Assembly: GCA_017500845.1 (NCBI GenBank)
Contig: JAFVXY010000022.1
Coordinates: forward strand, 17,948 to 81,947
Direction of reading: 5' to 3'
DNA: 64,000 nt
Source of the DNA: Clostridia bacterium
GTDB lineage: Bacteria; Bacillota; Clostridia; Christensenellales; Pumilibacteraceae
In this document: piece after piece, positions 7,269 through 15,742 of the stretch
Layout: each line of letters opens with the position of its first letter
Numbering within the stretch: the stretch's first letter is position 1
Notes under the pieces: model-generated
What the model was told of the DNA's origin: nothing
The model's database searches: none
What the model saw: the letters and a program-made list of their open reading frames with translations, nothing else
Position numbers and translations under genes: made by a program

Positions 7269-9503
7269 ATGAAAAGAGTAAAGTTTTTTACGGCGTTGAT
7301 TTTTGTTTGCTTGCTTGCGTTTTGTGCCGTAGCGTGCAACCTGGGCGAAAAGATTGATAAAATCGAAATCAAAAGCGGCACGGTTGCAACCGAAATCACC
7401 GTTGGTGACACGCTTGATACGTCAAGCCTTACTGTCACCGTTTATTTTGCTGACGGTACGACCAAGGAGGTCAGCGGAGAGGATCTTACCATTGGTCAGA
7501 TTGATACGGCTTCTGTAGGACAAAAGGTACTTACAGTTACCTACAAGGACTTAGAAGCTAAAATCAATATAAATGTAAAAGCTGCCCCCGTGGTAAATCC
7601 CAATTCCACCTTGGATATCATCGCAGTAAAGTCTGACCTTAAGCTTGAATATACCAGCAATATTGCGAATAAGGTTAACAAGGAAGAACAGTTTGCAAAT
7701 CAAGCAGATGGCTATTACGTAGGTGACGATAACGAGTTTATTTATAAGCCCCGAGCAGAAGAAGCATCCAAGGGATATCCGCGTAGCATAAGCGAGGATC
7801 TTCTTGATATGGAAATTTCGCTTTCGGTTATGGATGAAGATGGGGGATTTAACAATGTGGCTAACGCAGGAACATACGTTACGACAAACGGCTATGGCAT
7901 GTTTGACTTTAACGAAGAAGCGATAGGCAAAACTTTCTCGCTTACTGTAATTCCGTTTGTAAAAGAATTTAGAGAAACGACAAATTCGAGAAACGTATCC
8001 GAAACGATAACCTTTACCGTAATCGACGGCTGGAACGCTTATACAGTAGCAGACCTTTCGATGATAGATAACCGCTCGGAGAGCTCGGAGAATGAGGAGG
8101 AAGCGGCTCGCGCAGCAGCATGGAATACGTATAAGACAGAAAAAGGACTTCCTGTAGACGTTGCTCCCAATGCGGTAATTATGCACAGCGATATGACCGT
8201 TACCGCAAGCGATATTCCGTCGATCTTCTTCTACAATGAGGGCGACGAGGACATAAAATCGTCTGACGATGACGTTAGAGGGGTAGAGGGTTATGTAAGT
8301 CCCGTTGGCTCTCTTAGAGATTACGAGGATATTTATAATCGCTACGTAGGTGCCGATAAGACCTTTGCGTTCATCGGCAACTACTTTACGCTTAATGCCG
8401 AAACAGTGCCTGTTGTTATTCGTGAAAACGGAGATCTCACCAAGGCGGGTGATGTACAAGGTCACTCTCAGCTTATAAGATTCCACGGCGACAGAGGGGT
8501 TCCCTCCGACAAGACGATTGGCAAGGTGGATATGAAGAATATTTATATCTTAGGTAATGCTAACCGTACCGAGAACATGCTTGCGGGCGGTGGTCTTATC
8601 TCGCACAAGGCGCGCAACGTTGACGCAACTATCCAAAACGTTATTGCTCGTGAGTGGTATATCACCTTCTTCTCGGAAGCAGACGGCGAGAACGGTGTTC
8701 CCGATACCACCCTTTATACCGTTAAGGACTCTAAGGCTTACGACAACTTCAACAGCTTTGTATACGTATGGGGCGGTCAAAACAATACCTTTGAGGACTG
8801 CGAAATGATCGGCGCAGGTGGCCCGGTTATGATTGTCGACCACGTTTTAGGTAAAGATAACGGCACCGAAGCTACGGATGACGACAGACCTGATTCTCCT
8901 GCTGACGTTAAGATAAGAAATTGCAATCTTAAGTCTATCGTTACAGGCACCGAGGGTTGGTTCCAAAGCTTTGAGGCAACTCCCTTAGCGGCGGCGTTAA
9001 AGGACTTGAACGGACTGTTTACCCAATACGGCAAATCCATTCTCGTCAGCGGTAACGGAACAATAACAGGCAATATTCAAAGTGACGTTTATTTTAACCT
9101 CGTTGTTATTACAAAATCGGGCTCGGCACAGGGTATGACCTTTGAGCAAATTGCCAACAGCATACAAATTGACGATGGACAGCCGCTCGACTTTGGTACC
9201 AAGGCGAGTGAGGACACTAATTCTTATATGCTAAAAGCGCATTTGGATGGACTTCTTGGTTTTGAAGCTCCGCTAAAGGCTGTCTTCCAAAGCTCGGCAG
9301 GTGGCGTAGCATTTACAGACGGTCAAACGCCTGCACCTGTTAGATTGACGGGTATGGCTAATCCGCCCTATGCACCTATTACGGATGCAACCGATTCGGT
9401 GTTTGACGGAGATTACCTCAACACATATATTGGTGGTGCGGGTGACGGTTATATGGGCGCAATCTTCCGCTATTACGATTATAACACCTCGAGCGCATCC
9501 TAA
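7269..9503 (+). CDS. Large lipoprotein with an N-terminal BIG-3-like domain
   Basis: 744 residues. The signal peptide ends in a lipobox-like AVAC, so the protein is probably lipid-anchored outside. Residues ~30-105 form a bacterial Ig-like domain (I-D-K-I-E-I-K-S-G ... F-A-D-G-T-T-K-E-V) of the type common in Clostridial surface proteins. The large C-terminal part has phrases typical of right-handed beta-helix proteins (NTFEDCEMIGAGG, DVKIRNCNLKSI), but I recognise no catalytic residues. Good ribosome site AAAGGGAGG. Followed by a strong terminator, so it is a single-gene unit. Function unknown; glycan binding or degradation is a guess. Confidence 0.8.
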   Translation: MKRVKFFTALIFVCLLAFCAVACNLGEKIDKIEIKSGTVATEITVGDTLDTSSLTVTVYFADGTTKEVSGEDLTIGQIDTASVGQKVLTVTYKDLEAKININVKAAPVVNPNSTLDIIAVKSDLKLEYTSNIANKVNKEEQFANQADGYYVGDDNEFIYKPRAEEASKGYPRSISEDLLDMEISLSVMDEDGGFNNVANAGTYVTTNGYGMFDFNEEAIGKTFSLTVIPFVKEFRETTNSRNVSETITFTVIDGWNAYTVADLSMIDNRSESSENEEEAARAAAWNTYKTEKGLPVDVAPNAVIMHSDMTVTASDIPSIFFYNEGDEDIKSSDDDVRGVEGYVSPVGSLRDYEDIYNRYVGADKTFAFIGNYFTLNAETVPVVIRENGDLTKAGDVQGHSQLIRFHGDRGVPSDKTIGKVDMKNIYILGNANRTENMLAGGGLISHKARNVDATIQNVIAREWYITFFSEADGENGVPDTTLYTVKDSKAYDNFNSFVYVWGGQNNTFEDCEMIGAGGPVMIVDHVLGKDNGTEATDDDRPDSPADVKIRNCNLKSIVTGTEGWFQSFEATPLAAALKDLNGLFTQYGKSILVSGNGTITGNIQSDVYFNLVVITKSGSAQGMTFEQIANSIQIDDGQPLDFGTKASEDTNSYMLKAHLDGLLGFEAPLKAVFQSSAGGVAFTDGQTPAPVRLTGMANPPYAPITDATDSVFDGDYLNTYIGGAGDGYMGAIFRYYDYNTSSAS

Positions 9504-9521
9504 TGCAAATATACAAGATAC

Positions 9522-9551
9522 AAAAAAGCACTTCGACAGAGGTGCTTTTTT
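9522..9551 (+). terminator. Intrinsic terminator
   Basis: AAAAAAGCACTT pairs with AGGTGCTTTTTT across a short loop, directly after the 7269-9503 lipoprotein gene. Confidence 0.85.
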
Positions 9552-9577
9552 GCTACTCAAAAACAGCTATCATTTTA

Positions 9578-9606
9578 TTGATTTTTTTGTAAAATACTGT
9601 TATAAT
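9578..9606 (+). promoter_or_regulatory. Promoter of the shikimate operon, probably leaderless
   Basis: TTGATT at 9578-9583, a 17-base spacer and a perfect TATAAT at 9601-9606. Only six bases separate the -10 box from the ATG at 9613, which puts the expected transcription start on or next to the start codon. No Shine-Dalgarno sequence is present. Confidence 0.75.
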
Positions 9607-9612
9607 TAAAAT

Positions 9613-10641
9613 ATGAGATATCTTACCGCAGGAGAGTCGCACGGCGAGGAGCTTCTTGGCATAATCGAGGGCTTGCCGAGCGGACTTGAAATTAATTTAT
9701 CAAAAATCAATTCTATGCTTGCTACGCGCCAGCAGGTTTACGGCAGAGGAAGCCGTTCATCGCGTTGCCCCGACACGGCAGAAATTAGGTCGGGTGTTTA
9801 CGGGGGTAAAACCACGGGTGCGCCTATTGCGGTCGCAATCAAAAACGGTAGCTGCGGAACAGGCGAGTTTGACTTTTTCCGTCCCGGCCACGTGGATTAT
9901 GCGGCGGCGGTCAAGTACGGCTACGACTCTCCGTGGCTGGGTGCCGAGCGTGCCAGCGCAAGAGAAACGTCAATAAGAACTGCGCTTGGCAGTATCGCGC
10001 TTATGCTTTTAAGCCAGCTTGGTATTACCGTAAAAGCTACTGTTGCGCAAATAGGTAATGCAGTGGGCAAGTGCAATCCGCTTGAGCTTAGCGAGGATAT
10101 GAAGCGAGAAATCGACGGAGCAGGTCGTAGCGGCGACACCTTGGGTGGAAAAATCAAGGTTAGTATAAGCGGACTAAAGGCAGGCTTTGGCTCGCACGTG
10201 CATTTTGACCGTAGACTTGACGGCATTTTGGCAGGTGCGCTTATGTCAATTCCGTCTGTTAAAGCGGTGGAGGTCGGTTTTGGGACTGACTTTGCTTGCG
10301 TTAAAGGAAGTGAGGTTGCAGATATTCTCATCGGCCAAAACGGCAATATTGCTCGCAAAAGCAATTTTGGCGGCGGTATCGAGGGCGGCATAAGCAACGG
10401 AGAGGATATAACTCTTACGCTTACTCTCAAGCCCATTCCGTCTGTTGCGGGTCTGCCTACGGTGGACAAATACGGTAATGCTTGTCTTACAGGCAAGGTG
10501 CGCGGTGACGTTACGGCTGTTCCTGCCGCATGCGTAGTGGCAGAGGCGGCCTCGTCACTTGCGCTTTGCGAGGTTATTCTTGACTGCCTTGGTGGCGACA
10601 CTATGGAAGAGATTAAAGATAGATACATCAAAAAGGGGTAA
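9613..10641 (+). CDS. aroC: Chorismate synthase
   Basis: 342 residues. AroC catalyses the last shikimate step, conversion of EPSP to chorismate with reduced FMN as cofactor. Seen are the start motif A-G-E-S-H-G, the G-R-G-S-R-S-S-R region and R-A-S-A-R-E-T. First gene of a six-gene shikimate operon. The protein aligns from its first residue, so the ATG at 9613 is convincing even though it lacks a ribosome site. No DAHP synthase gene is linked. Confidence 0.96.
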   Translation: MRYLTAGESHGEELLGIIEGLPSGLEINLSKINSMLATRQQVYGRGSRSSRCPDTAEIRSGVYGGKTTGAPIAVAIKNGSCGTGEFDFFRPGHVDYAAAVKYGYDSPWLGAERASARETSIRTALGSIALMLLSQLGITVKATVAQIGNAVGKCNPLELSEDMKREIDGAGRSGDTLGGKIKVSISGLKAGFGSHVHFDRRLDGILAGALMSIPSVKAVEVGFGTDFACVKGSEVADILIGQNGNIARKSNFGGGIEGGISNGEDITLTLTLKPIPSVAGLPTVDKYGNACLTGKVRGDVTAVPAACVVAEAASSLALCEVILDCLGGDTMEEIKDRYIKKG

Positions 10642-10646
10642 CGGCG

Positions 10647-11588
10647 GTGCAAAAAATCGAAATCAATTCGGGCAAGGAAATGGACGTACTGCGCAAGGCG
10701 GCGTTCGTTGTTACCGACCAAAATTTGTACGATATATACGGCCCGTTGCTCCCTAAGGATACCTTTGTAGTGCCTGCGGGAGAGGGAAGCAAAACGCTTT
10801 ATTACGCCGAGAAAATCGCTTCCGAACTGCTTAGGCGTGGGGTAAGGCGTACCGACACTATTGCGGCTTTTGGCGGCGGAATGGTGGGTGACCTGGTCGG
10901 CTTTGCGGCCTCTGTTTATATGCGCGGAGTAGGGTGGAGCTTTGTTCCTACCTCGCTTCTTGCGATGGCGGACAGCAGTATCGGCGGCAAAACAGCCGTC
11001 AACGTGGGCAAGATCAAAAATGCGGTTGGCTCGTTTTGGCTACCCGACACGTATATCGAAACAAAATATTTGAGTACTTTGCCTAAAAGCGAGTACGAAA
11101 GCGGCATGGGCGAAATTGTCAAAACGTCCCTTCTTGATGGTGAACTGTATAAGCTTATGCACGGCGAATTCAACGAGGTCGAGGCGATAAAAAAATGCGT
11201 TTGTGCAAAAAGCGAAATCGTCAGCCGCGATATGACCGATAAGGGCGCACGCAAGGTGCTTAATATGGGTCATACCGTGGGACACGCTATCGAGCTTCTT
11301 TCGGGGCTTAGTCATGGCAAATGCGTTCTTATAGGTATGCGGCTCGAGATGCTTATGCTTCGGGATCTTATACCGCATAACTTTTTCTACGAGGCGCAGT
11401 CGTATCTTGGCAGATTTATAGGCAACGGAGCGATCGATTTTTGCGCTGACGACGTGGCAAAAATTGCACAAAACGACAAAAAGAACGGTGACGGTATCTC
11501 GATTATGTATCCATGCGGTATCGGCGACGTAAAAGAGGCAGTGCTAAGCGGCGACGAATTTACGCGTCTGATAAAGGGGGCTATATGA
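10647..11588 (+). CDS. aroB: 3-dehydroquinate synthase
   Basis: 313 residues, shorter than the usual ~350. AroB converts DAHP to 3-dehydroquinate using NAD and a divalent metal. Visible are the NAD-binding G-G-G-M-V-G-D-L-V-G-F-A-A stretch, PTSLLAMADSSIGGKTAVN, and metal ligands in GMGEIVK, GHTVGHAIE and the later S-H-G. The start is a GTG five bases after aroC. The N-terminal strand region is compressed, which explains the short length. Its last codon overlaps the aroA start (ATGA). Confidence 0.94.
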   Translation: MQKIEINSGKEMDVLRKAAFVVTDQNLYDIYGPLLPKDTFVVPAGEGSKTLYYAEKIASELLRRGVRRTDTIAAFGGGMVGDLVGFAASVYMRGVGWSFVPTSLLAMADSSIGGKTAVNVGKIKNAVGSFWLPDTYIETKYLSTLPKSEYESGMGEIVKTSLLDGELYKLMHGEFNEVEAIKKCVCAKSEIVSRDMTDKGARKVLNMGHTVGHAIELLSGLSHGKCVLIGMRLEMLMLRDLIPHNFFYEAQSYLGRFIGNGAIDFCADDVAKIAQNDKKNGDGISIMYPCGIGDVKEAVLSGDEFTRLIKGAI

Positions 11589-12793
11589 GGGTTAAGCCCA
11601 TAAAGCAGTTTTTAACCGCACTCACTCCACCGCCCGACAAAAGCATAACTATTCGTGCGTTAATTATGGGACTATTGGCAAGCGGAACGACTTACGTTTA
11701 TAATCCGCTCGTCAGCGGCGATACCGTGTCGGCATTAGGTGCAGTGTCTGCCCTCGGAGGTGAGGTGGATTTTCGCGGCGGTGTGATTACAATCAAGGGA
11801 GCAGGCTCCTTGCTTGATTGCACTGTGGACGCAGGCAACTCGGCAACTGCACTCAGACTTCTTATGGGCGCGGTAGCGGGGCAGAATGTTACCGTAAAAT
11901 TTACGGGCGACAGCTCGCTTTGTAGCCGAAGCCACAGGGCGGTGGCAGAGGCTCTTGCGGCTATGGGTGCAGATATAAGCGCTTCAAAAGCACCCCTTAC
12001 CGTACGAGGCAAGCAGCTTAGCGGTATAGATTTTGTGCCGAGCTCACCCTCGGCGCAGGTAAAAAGCGCGGTTTTGCTTGCAGGGCTTAACGCAAGCTCG
12101 CCTACCACGGTTACCGAAAAAATCAAAACAAGACCGCACACCGAGGAAATGCTGCGCCGTTTTGGTGCAGATATTACGGTGGACGGCAATACGATTAAGC
12201 TAAACCCAAGCAAACTGAGCGGGGCAAAGATCACCGTCCCGGGAGATATTTCCTCGGCGGCGTATCCAATGGTGCTTGCGCTAAGAAAAGGATATTGCTA
12301 TCTAAAAAACGTGGGTAATTCTCGTCGTGAGCTTATAGATTTTCTCGTTGGCATAGGTGGTGAAATCGAGGAAGAAAAGGGAGAATATTCGTCCAACCTT
12401 ACCGTCAAGCAGTCAAATTTACGTCCGTTTACCGTTAGCGGTGCGCTTTCTACCGCACTTATTGACGAGCTTCCCTTGCTTGCGGCTTTAGCAGCTACCA
12501 TCGAGGGCGAAAGCGTAATTAAGGACGCAGACGCGCTTCGCAACAAGGAGTGCGACCGCATAAGGCAAACGGTGACAAGCCTAAAAAATATGGGCGTGGA
12601 TATTACCGAAAACGCCGACGGCTTTACGGTGCGCGGCGGTCAAATAACAGGCGGTAGCGTGGTTACAAAGGGTGACCACCGCATAGCGATGAGCATGGCG
12701 GTTGCGCTTGCGTTGTCTGCTAAGGGTGGAAGCGTGGACGACGATAAGTGCGTGGAAATAAGCTATCCGTCCTTTTGGGAGCTTTTGCAATGA
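11585..12793 (+). CDS. aroA: 3-phosphoshikimate 1-carboxyvinyltransferase (EPSP synthase)
   Basis: 402 residues. AroA transfers enolpyruvate from PEP to shikimate-3-phosphate. Motifs seen are PPDKSITIRAL near the N-terminus, DAGNSATALRLLMG, KTRPHTEEML, LRNKECDRI and GDHRIAMSMAVA. The ATG at 11585 overlaps the aroB stop and gives the family N-terminus (MRVKPIKQF). A longer reading from 11513 would add 24 basic residues out of aroB sequence and is unlikely. In E. coli EPSPS a Gly follows the NSGT core; here the core reads NSATALR, an Ala at a position linked to reduced glyphosate sensitivity, but classing it would need an alignment. Confidence 0.95.
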   Translation: MRVKPIKQFLTALTPPPDKSITIRALIMGLLASGTTYVYNPLVSGDTVSALGAVSALGGEVDFRGGVITIKGAGSLLDCTVDAGNSATALRLLMGAVAGQNVTVKFTGDSSLCSRSHRAVAEALAAMGADISASKAPLTVRGKQLSGIDFVPSSPSAQVKSAVLLAGLNASSPTTVTEKIKTRPHTEEMLRRFGADITVDGNTIKLNPSKLSGAKITVPGDISSAAYPMVLALRKGYCYLKNVGNSRRELIDFLVGIGGEIEEEKGEYSSNLTVKQSNLRPFTVSGALSTALIDELPLLAALAATIEGESVIKDADALRNKECDRIRQTVTSLKNMGVDITENADGFTVRGGQITGGSVVTKGDHRIAMSMAVALALSAKGGSVDDDKCVEISYPSFWELLQ

Positions 12794-13515
12794 AAAGATT
12801 TTTCGTTTTAGGACAAAATATAGGCTACTCGCTCTCGCCCAAAATTCACACCTCACTGTACGAAATTTTTGGCGACAAAGCAGAGTACACAATAGTCGAT
12901 ATTGCGCAAAAAGACCTACACGTATTGCCGAAATTGTGTTGCGGTGCGGACGGCTTCAACGTAACTAAGCCTTTTAAGACCGAGATAATCAAGTACCTTA
13001 GTTTTGATAAAAGCGAGTGCGCAAGCGTTAATACCGTTACTACGCACGATATGGCGGGATACAGCACGGACGGTGACGGGTTTTTGTTTGATATCGAGCG
13101 TAGCTTTAAGGACGCGTCAAGCTCCGATGTGCTCGTGCTTGGCTATGGCGGTGCGGCAAAGGCGTGTGTGGCGGCACTCAAACGAAGCGGCGCGGCCGTG
13201 TCGGTTGCGGGTAGAAATCTTGCTTCTGCCGAGGCTTTTGCGCGTGATATGGGCGTAAGCTTGTACGATGGCGGCAAGGTGGACGGAGTGGTAAGCTGTA
13301 CAAGCGAAACGTTTTATCCTAAGCTTAGCGGCGGCGTAAAATTCTGTTATGATTTGCGTTATAGCGGCGAAACGCTTAAGCTTGATTGCCCATCGGCTAA
13401 TGGGCTTGGCATGCTGATTGCGCAGGCAATATATTCGTACGGTATTTTTATGTGCAAACAATTTGACTTTTGTGAGGTAACGGAGTTATACTCAATGGTA
13501 AAGGAGAGATTATGA
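12790..13515 (+). CDS. aroE: Shikimate dehydrogenase
   Basis: 241 residues, a little below the usual ~270. AroE reduces 3-dehydroshikimate to shikimate with NADPH. Seen are the substrate motif S-L-S-P-K-I-H, the N-V-T-K-P-F-K segment with its catalytic Lys, the S-V-N-T-V hinge, the Rossmann loop L-G-Y-G-G-A-A-K-A and the C-terminal ANGLGMLIAQA. The start ATG at 12790 overlaps the aroA stop. Confidence 0.93.
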   Translation: MKRFFVLGQNIGYSLSPKIHTSLYEIFGDKAEYTIVDIAQKDLHVLPKLCCGADGFNVTKPFKTEIIKYLSFDKSECASVNTVTTHDMAGYSTDGDGFLFDIERSFKDASSSDVLVLGYGGAAKACVAALKRSGAAVSVAGRNLASAEAFARDMGVSLYDGGKVDGVVSCTSETFYPKLSGGVKFCYDLRYSGETLKLDCPSANGLGMLIAQAIYSYGIFMCKQFDFCEVTELYSMVKERL

Positions 13516-13928
13516 GGATTTTGGTTATTTCGGGTGCAAATCTCAACAAGCTTGGCAGTCGCGAAAAAATTTACGGCTCGTTTGCACTTAACGAGCTGCA
13601 AAGGGAGATTGCGGATTATGCCGGCGAGGCAGAGCTTGAGTTTTTCACCTCCAACAGCGAGGGCGAAATTATTGACGCCGTACAAAACTGCGCGGCTGAT
13701 GCGCTTATTATCAATGCTGGCGGATATTCACACACGAGTGTGGCGATTGCCGACGCGCTTGCTATGTTGGCTATTCCCAAAATCGAGGTGCACCTAACCA
13801 ACGTTATGGCACGCGAGCCGTACAGACACTTTTCGGTGACGGGATCGAAGTGCGACGGCGTAATTACAGGGCTTGGCATTGACGGCTACAAGGCGGCAAT
13901 TGACGTAATAAAAAGGAGAGTAAAATGA
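13512..13928 (+). CDS. aroQ: 3-dehydroquinate dehydratase, type II
   Basis: 138 residues, the normal size of the dodecameric type II enzyme. It dehydrates 3-dehydroquinate to 3-dehydroshikimate. Family motifs are G-A-N-L-N-x-L-G-x-R near residue 8, the tyrosine region KIYGS, N-A-G-G-Y-S-H-T-S-V-A-I-A-D-A-L, and E-V-H-L-T-N with the following REPYRH. It overlaps aroE and aroK by four bases each. Confidence 0.95.
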   Translation: MRILVISGANLNKLGSREKIYGSFALNELQREIADYAGEAELEFFTSNSEGEIIDAVQNCAADALIINAGGYSHTSVAIADALAMLAIPKIEVHLTNVMAREPYRHFSVTGSKCDGVITGLGIDGYKAAIDVIKRRVK

Positions 13929-14440
13929 AAAACATTGCTTTTATAGGTATGATGGGCTGTGGCAAGACGGTTACGTCCAAGGTCGTAGCCCAAAAGCTTG
14001 GTATGAGCTTTTTGGACATTGACGATTGCATAGTGGCAAAGATGGGTATGCCCATTTCGGTAGCCTTTCTTCAGCTTGGCGAAAAAACCTTCCGCGACCA
14101 CGAGTACGATATTATGTGCTCGGTGGTATGGCAGGAAAATTTTGTAATCAGCTGCGGTGGCGGAATCCCCTTATTCCCCCGAAATATGGAGCTTATAAAG
14201 GACTTTATCAAGGTGCGCCTTACGGCTTCGCCCGAGGTTATCTATGACCGAACCAAGGACGACTTTGCAAGGCCGCTTCTAAAAGACAACAGCCCAGCTA
14301 AAATCGCCCAGATGATAGCCGAGCGTGAGCCTGCATATTCTGCGGCGGCGGATATCACCGTGGATACCGTGGGCAAAACGGTAGAAGAGGTGGCAGACGA
14401 GGTAATAGTCCGACTTAAGGCAAAGGGCTATATCGATTAG
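13925..14440 (+). CDS. aroK: Shikimate kinase
   Basis: 171 residues. AroK phosphorylates shikimate at the 3-OH. The P-loop is G-M-M-G-C-G-K-T, followed by the D-I-D-D magnesium/shikimate motif and the substrate loop C-G-G-G-I. The lid (RPLL) is also seen. Last gene of the operon; no clear terminator follows before the pyrC promoter, so readthrough into the pyrimidine operon is possible. Confidence 0.95.
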   Translation: MKNIAFIGMMGCGKTVTSKVVAQKLGMSFLDIDDCIVAKMGMPISVAFLQLGEKTFRDHEYDIMCSVVWQENFVISCGGGIPLFPRNMELIKDFIKVRLTASPEVIYDRTKDDFARPLLKDNSPAKIAQMIAEREPAYSAAADITVDTVGKTVEEVADEVIVRLKAKGYID

Positions 14441-14486
14441 GCTTATAATAGCTATAAAAATTTTTCTTCCTATATCTTAGATTTGC

Positions 14487-14516
14487 TTGACAGTAAGACT
14501 AAAAAAATGGTATGAT
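14487..14516 (+). promoter_or_regulatory. Promoter of the pyrimidine operon, probably leaderless
   Basis: TTGACA at 14487-14492, an 18-base spacer and TATGAT at 14511-14516. The ATG of pyrC at 14525 lies eight bases beyond, so the transcript would have at most a couple of untranslated bases. No ribosome site and no room for a PyrR-type attenuator. Confidence 0.75.
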
Positions 14517-14524
14517 TAGTCGAT

Positions 14525-15715
14525 ATGGAAAAGATAATCAAGCCCACATCTAAATACAACTTGGAGTTAGCTGCCAATCATCTTGGCGAGTTATCTAATT
14601 TGACTATTTTACCCGGTTTTTGCGACGTGCACGTGCATTTTCGTGAGCCGGGTTTTTCTTATAAGGAAACGATTGCTTCGGGCTGTGCGGCGGCGGCTCG
14701 TGGCGGCTACACCACGGTGTGCACTATGCCAAATCTTAATCCTACCCCCGACAGCGTAAATACCCTTGCCGCTCAAACGGATATAATAAGGCGCGACGCT
14801 ACGATAGACGTGCTTCCGTACGGAACGATTACAAAGGGTCAGTTGGGCAAGGAGCTTGCCGACATGGACGAGATTTGCGGTGACGTCATTGCCTTTTCGG
14901 ACGACGGCAGGGGCGTGCAGGACGAGGGAATTATGCGCGAGGCTATGATACGCGCAAAGGCTCTCGGCAAAATGATAGTGGCGCACTGCGAGGACAATTC
15001 GTTGCTTAAGGGTGGCTATATTCACGACGGCGAGTATGCTATGGCGCACGGACACAAGGGTATATGCTCGGCATCCGAATATAAACAAATCGAGCGTGAC
15101 CTGCGCCTTGCGGCAGAGGTGAATTGCAAGTACCATGTTTGCCACATTTCGTGCAAGGAAAGCGTTCAGCTTATCCGCGATGCAAAAAAGAGTGGCGTGG
15201 ACGTCACGTGTGAAACGGCTCCGCACTACCTGGTTCTTACCGACGCCGACCTAAAGGAAGAGGGCCGATTCAAAATGAACCCACCGCTTCGAGGTATAGC
15301 CGATAAGGAAGCTCTCATTCAAGGCATAACAGACGGCACGGTGGATATGCTTGCAACCGATCACGCACCGCATTCGGTCGAAGAAAAAAGCCGTGGGCTT
15401 AGCGGGAGTGCATTCGGCATAGTGGGACTGGAAATAGCCTTTCCGCTTCTTTACACGCACCTTGTAAAAAAGGGCGTAATAAGCATGGACAGGCTGACGG
15501 AGCTGCTTGCTTACGCGCCCAGACAGCGATTCGGCTTGCCTAATGCGCACGATTACTCGGTGTGGATGCTTGATAAAGAGTTCGTTGTAAATCCCGACGA
15601 GTTTTTGAGTAAGGGGCGGGCAACGCCGTTTGAGGGGCAAAGGCTGTTTGGCGTAAATATGCTGACCGTTCACGGTGGCAAAGTCGTATACAAAAATAAA
15701 CAAAAGAATATATAA
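14525..15715 (+). CDS. pyrC: Dihydroorotase
   Basis: 396 residues. The enzyme cyclises carbamoyl-aspartate to dihydroorotate. It has the amidohydrolase zinc motif D-V-H-V-H-F-R-E-P-G near residue 35, the A-H-C-E-D and C-H-I-S zinc histidines, and the A-T-D-H-A-P-H motif near residue 280. This is the long class I type found in Gram-positive bacteria. The ~25-residue N-terminal sequence before the metal motif is shorter than in many homologues. First gene of the pyr operon. Confidence 0.95.
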   Translation: MEKIIKPTSKYNLELAANHLGELSNLTILPGFCDVHVHFREPGFSYKETIASGCAAAARGGYTTVCTMPNLNPTPDSVNTLAAQTDIIRRDATIDVLPYGTITKGQLGKELADMDEICGDVIAFSDDGRGVQDEGIMREAMIRAKALGKMIVAHCEDNSLLKGGYIHDGEYAMAHGHKGICSASEYKQIERDLRLAAEVNCKYHVCHISCKESVQLIRDAKKSGVDVTCETAPHYLVLTDADLKEEGRFKMNPPLRGIADKEALIQGITDGTVDMLATDHAPHSVEEKSRGLSGSAFGIVGLEIAFPLLYTHLVKKGVISMDRLTELLAYAPRQRFGLPNAHDYSVWMLDKEFVVNPDEFLSKGRATPFEGQRLFGVNMLTVHGGKVVYKNKQKNI

Positions 15716-15742
15716 AGAAGAACAGATTTAAGGAGACATATT

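Noticed and set aside
7551-8486. A 311-codon minus-strand frame inside the large lipoprotein gene
   Set aside because: Antisense shadow with unlikely composition and no ribosome site or promoter.
11513-11584. Longer aroA start at 11513
   Set aside because: It would add a very basic stretch read from the end of aroB, while the ATG at 11585 overlaps the aroB stop and gives the family N-terminus.
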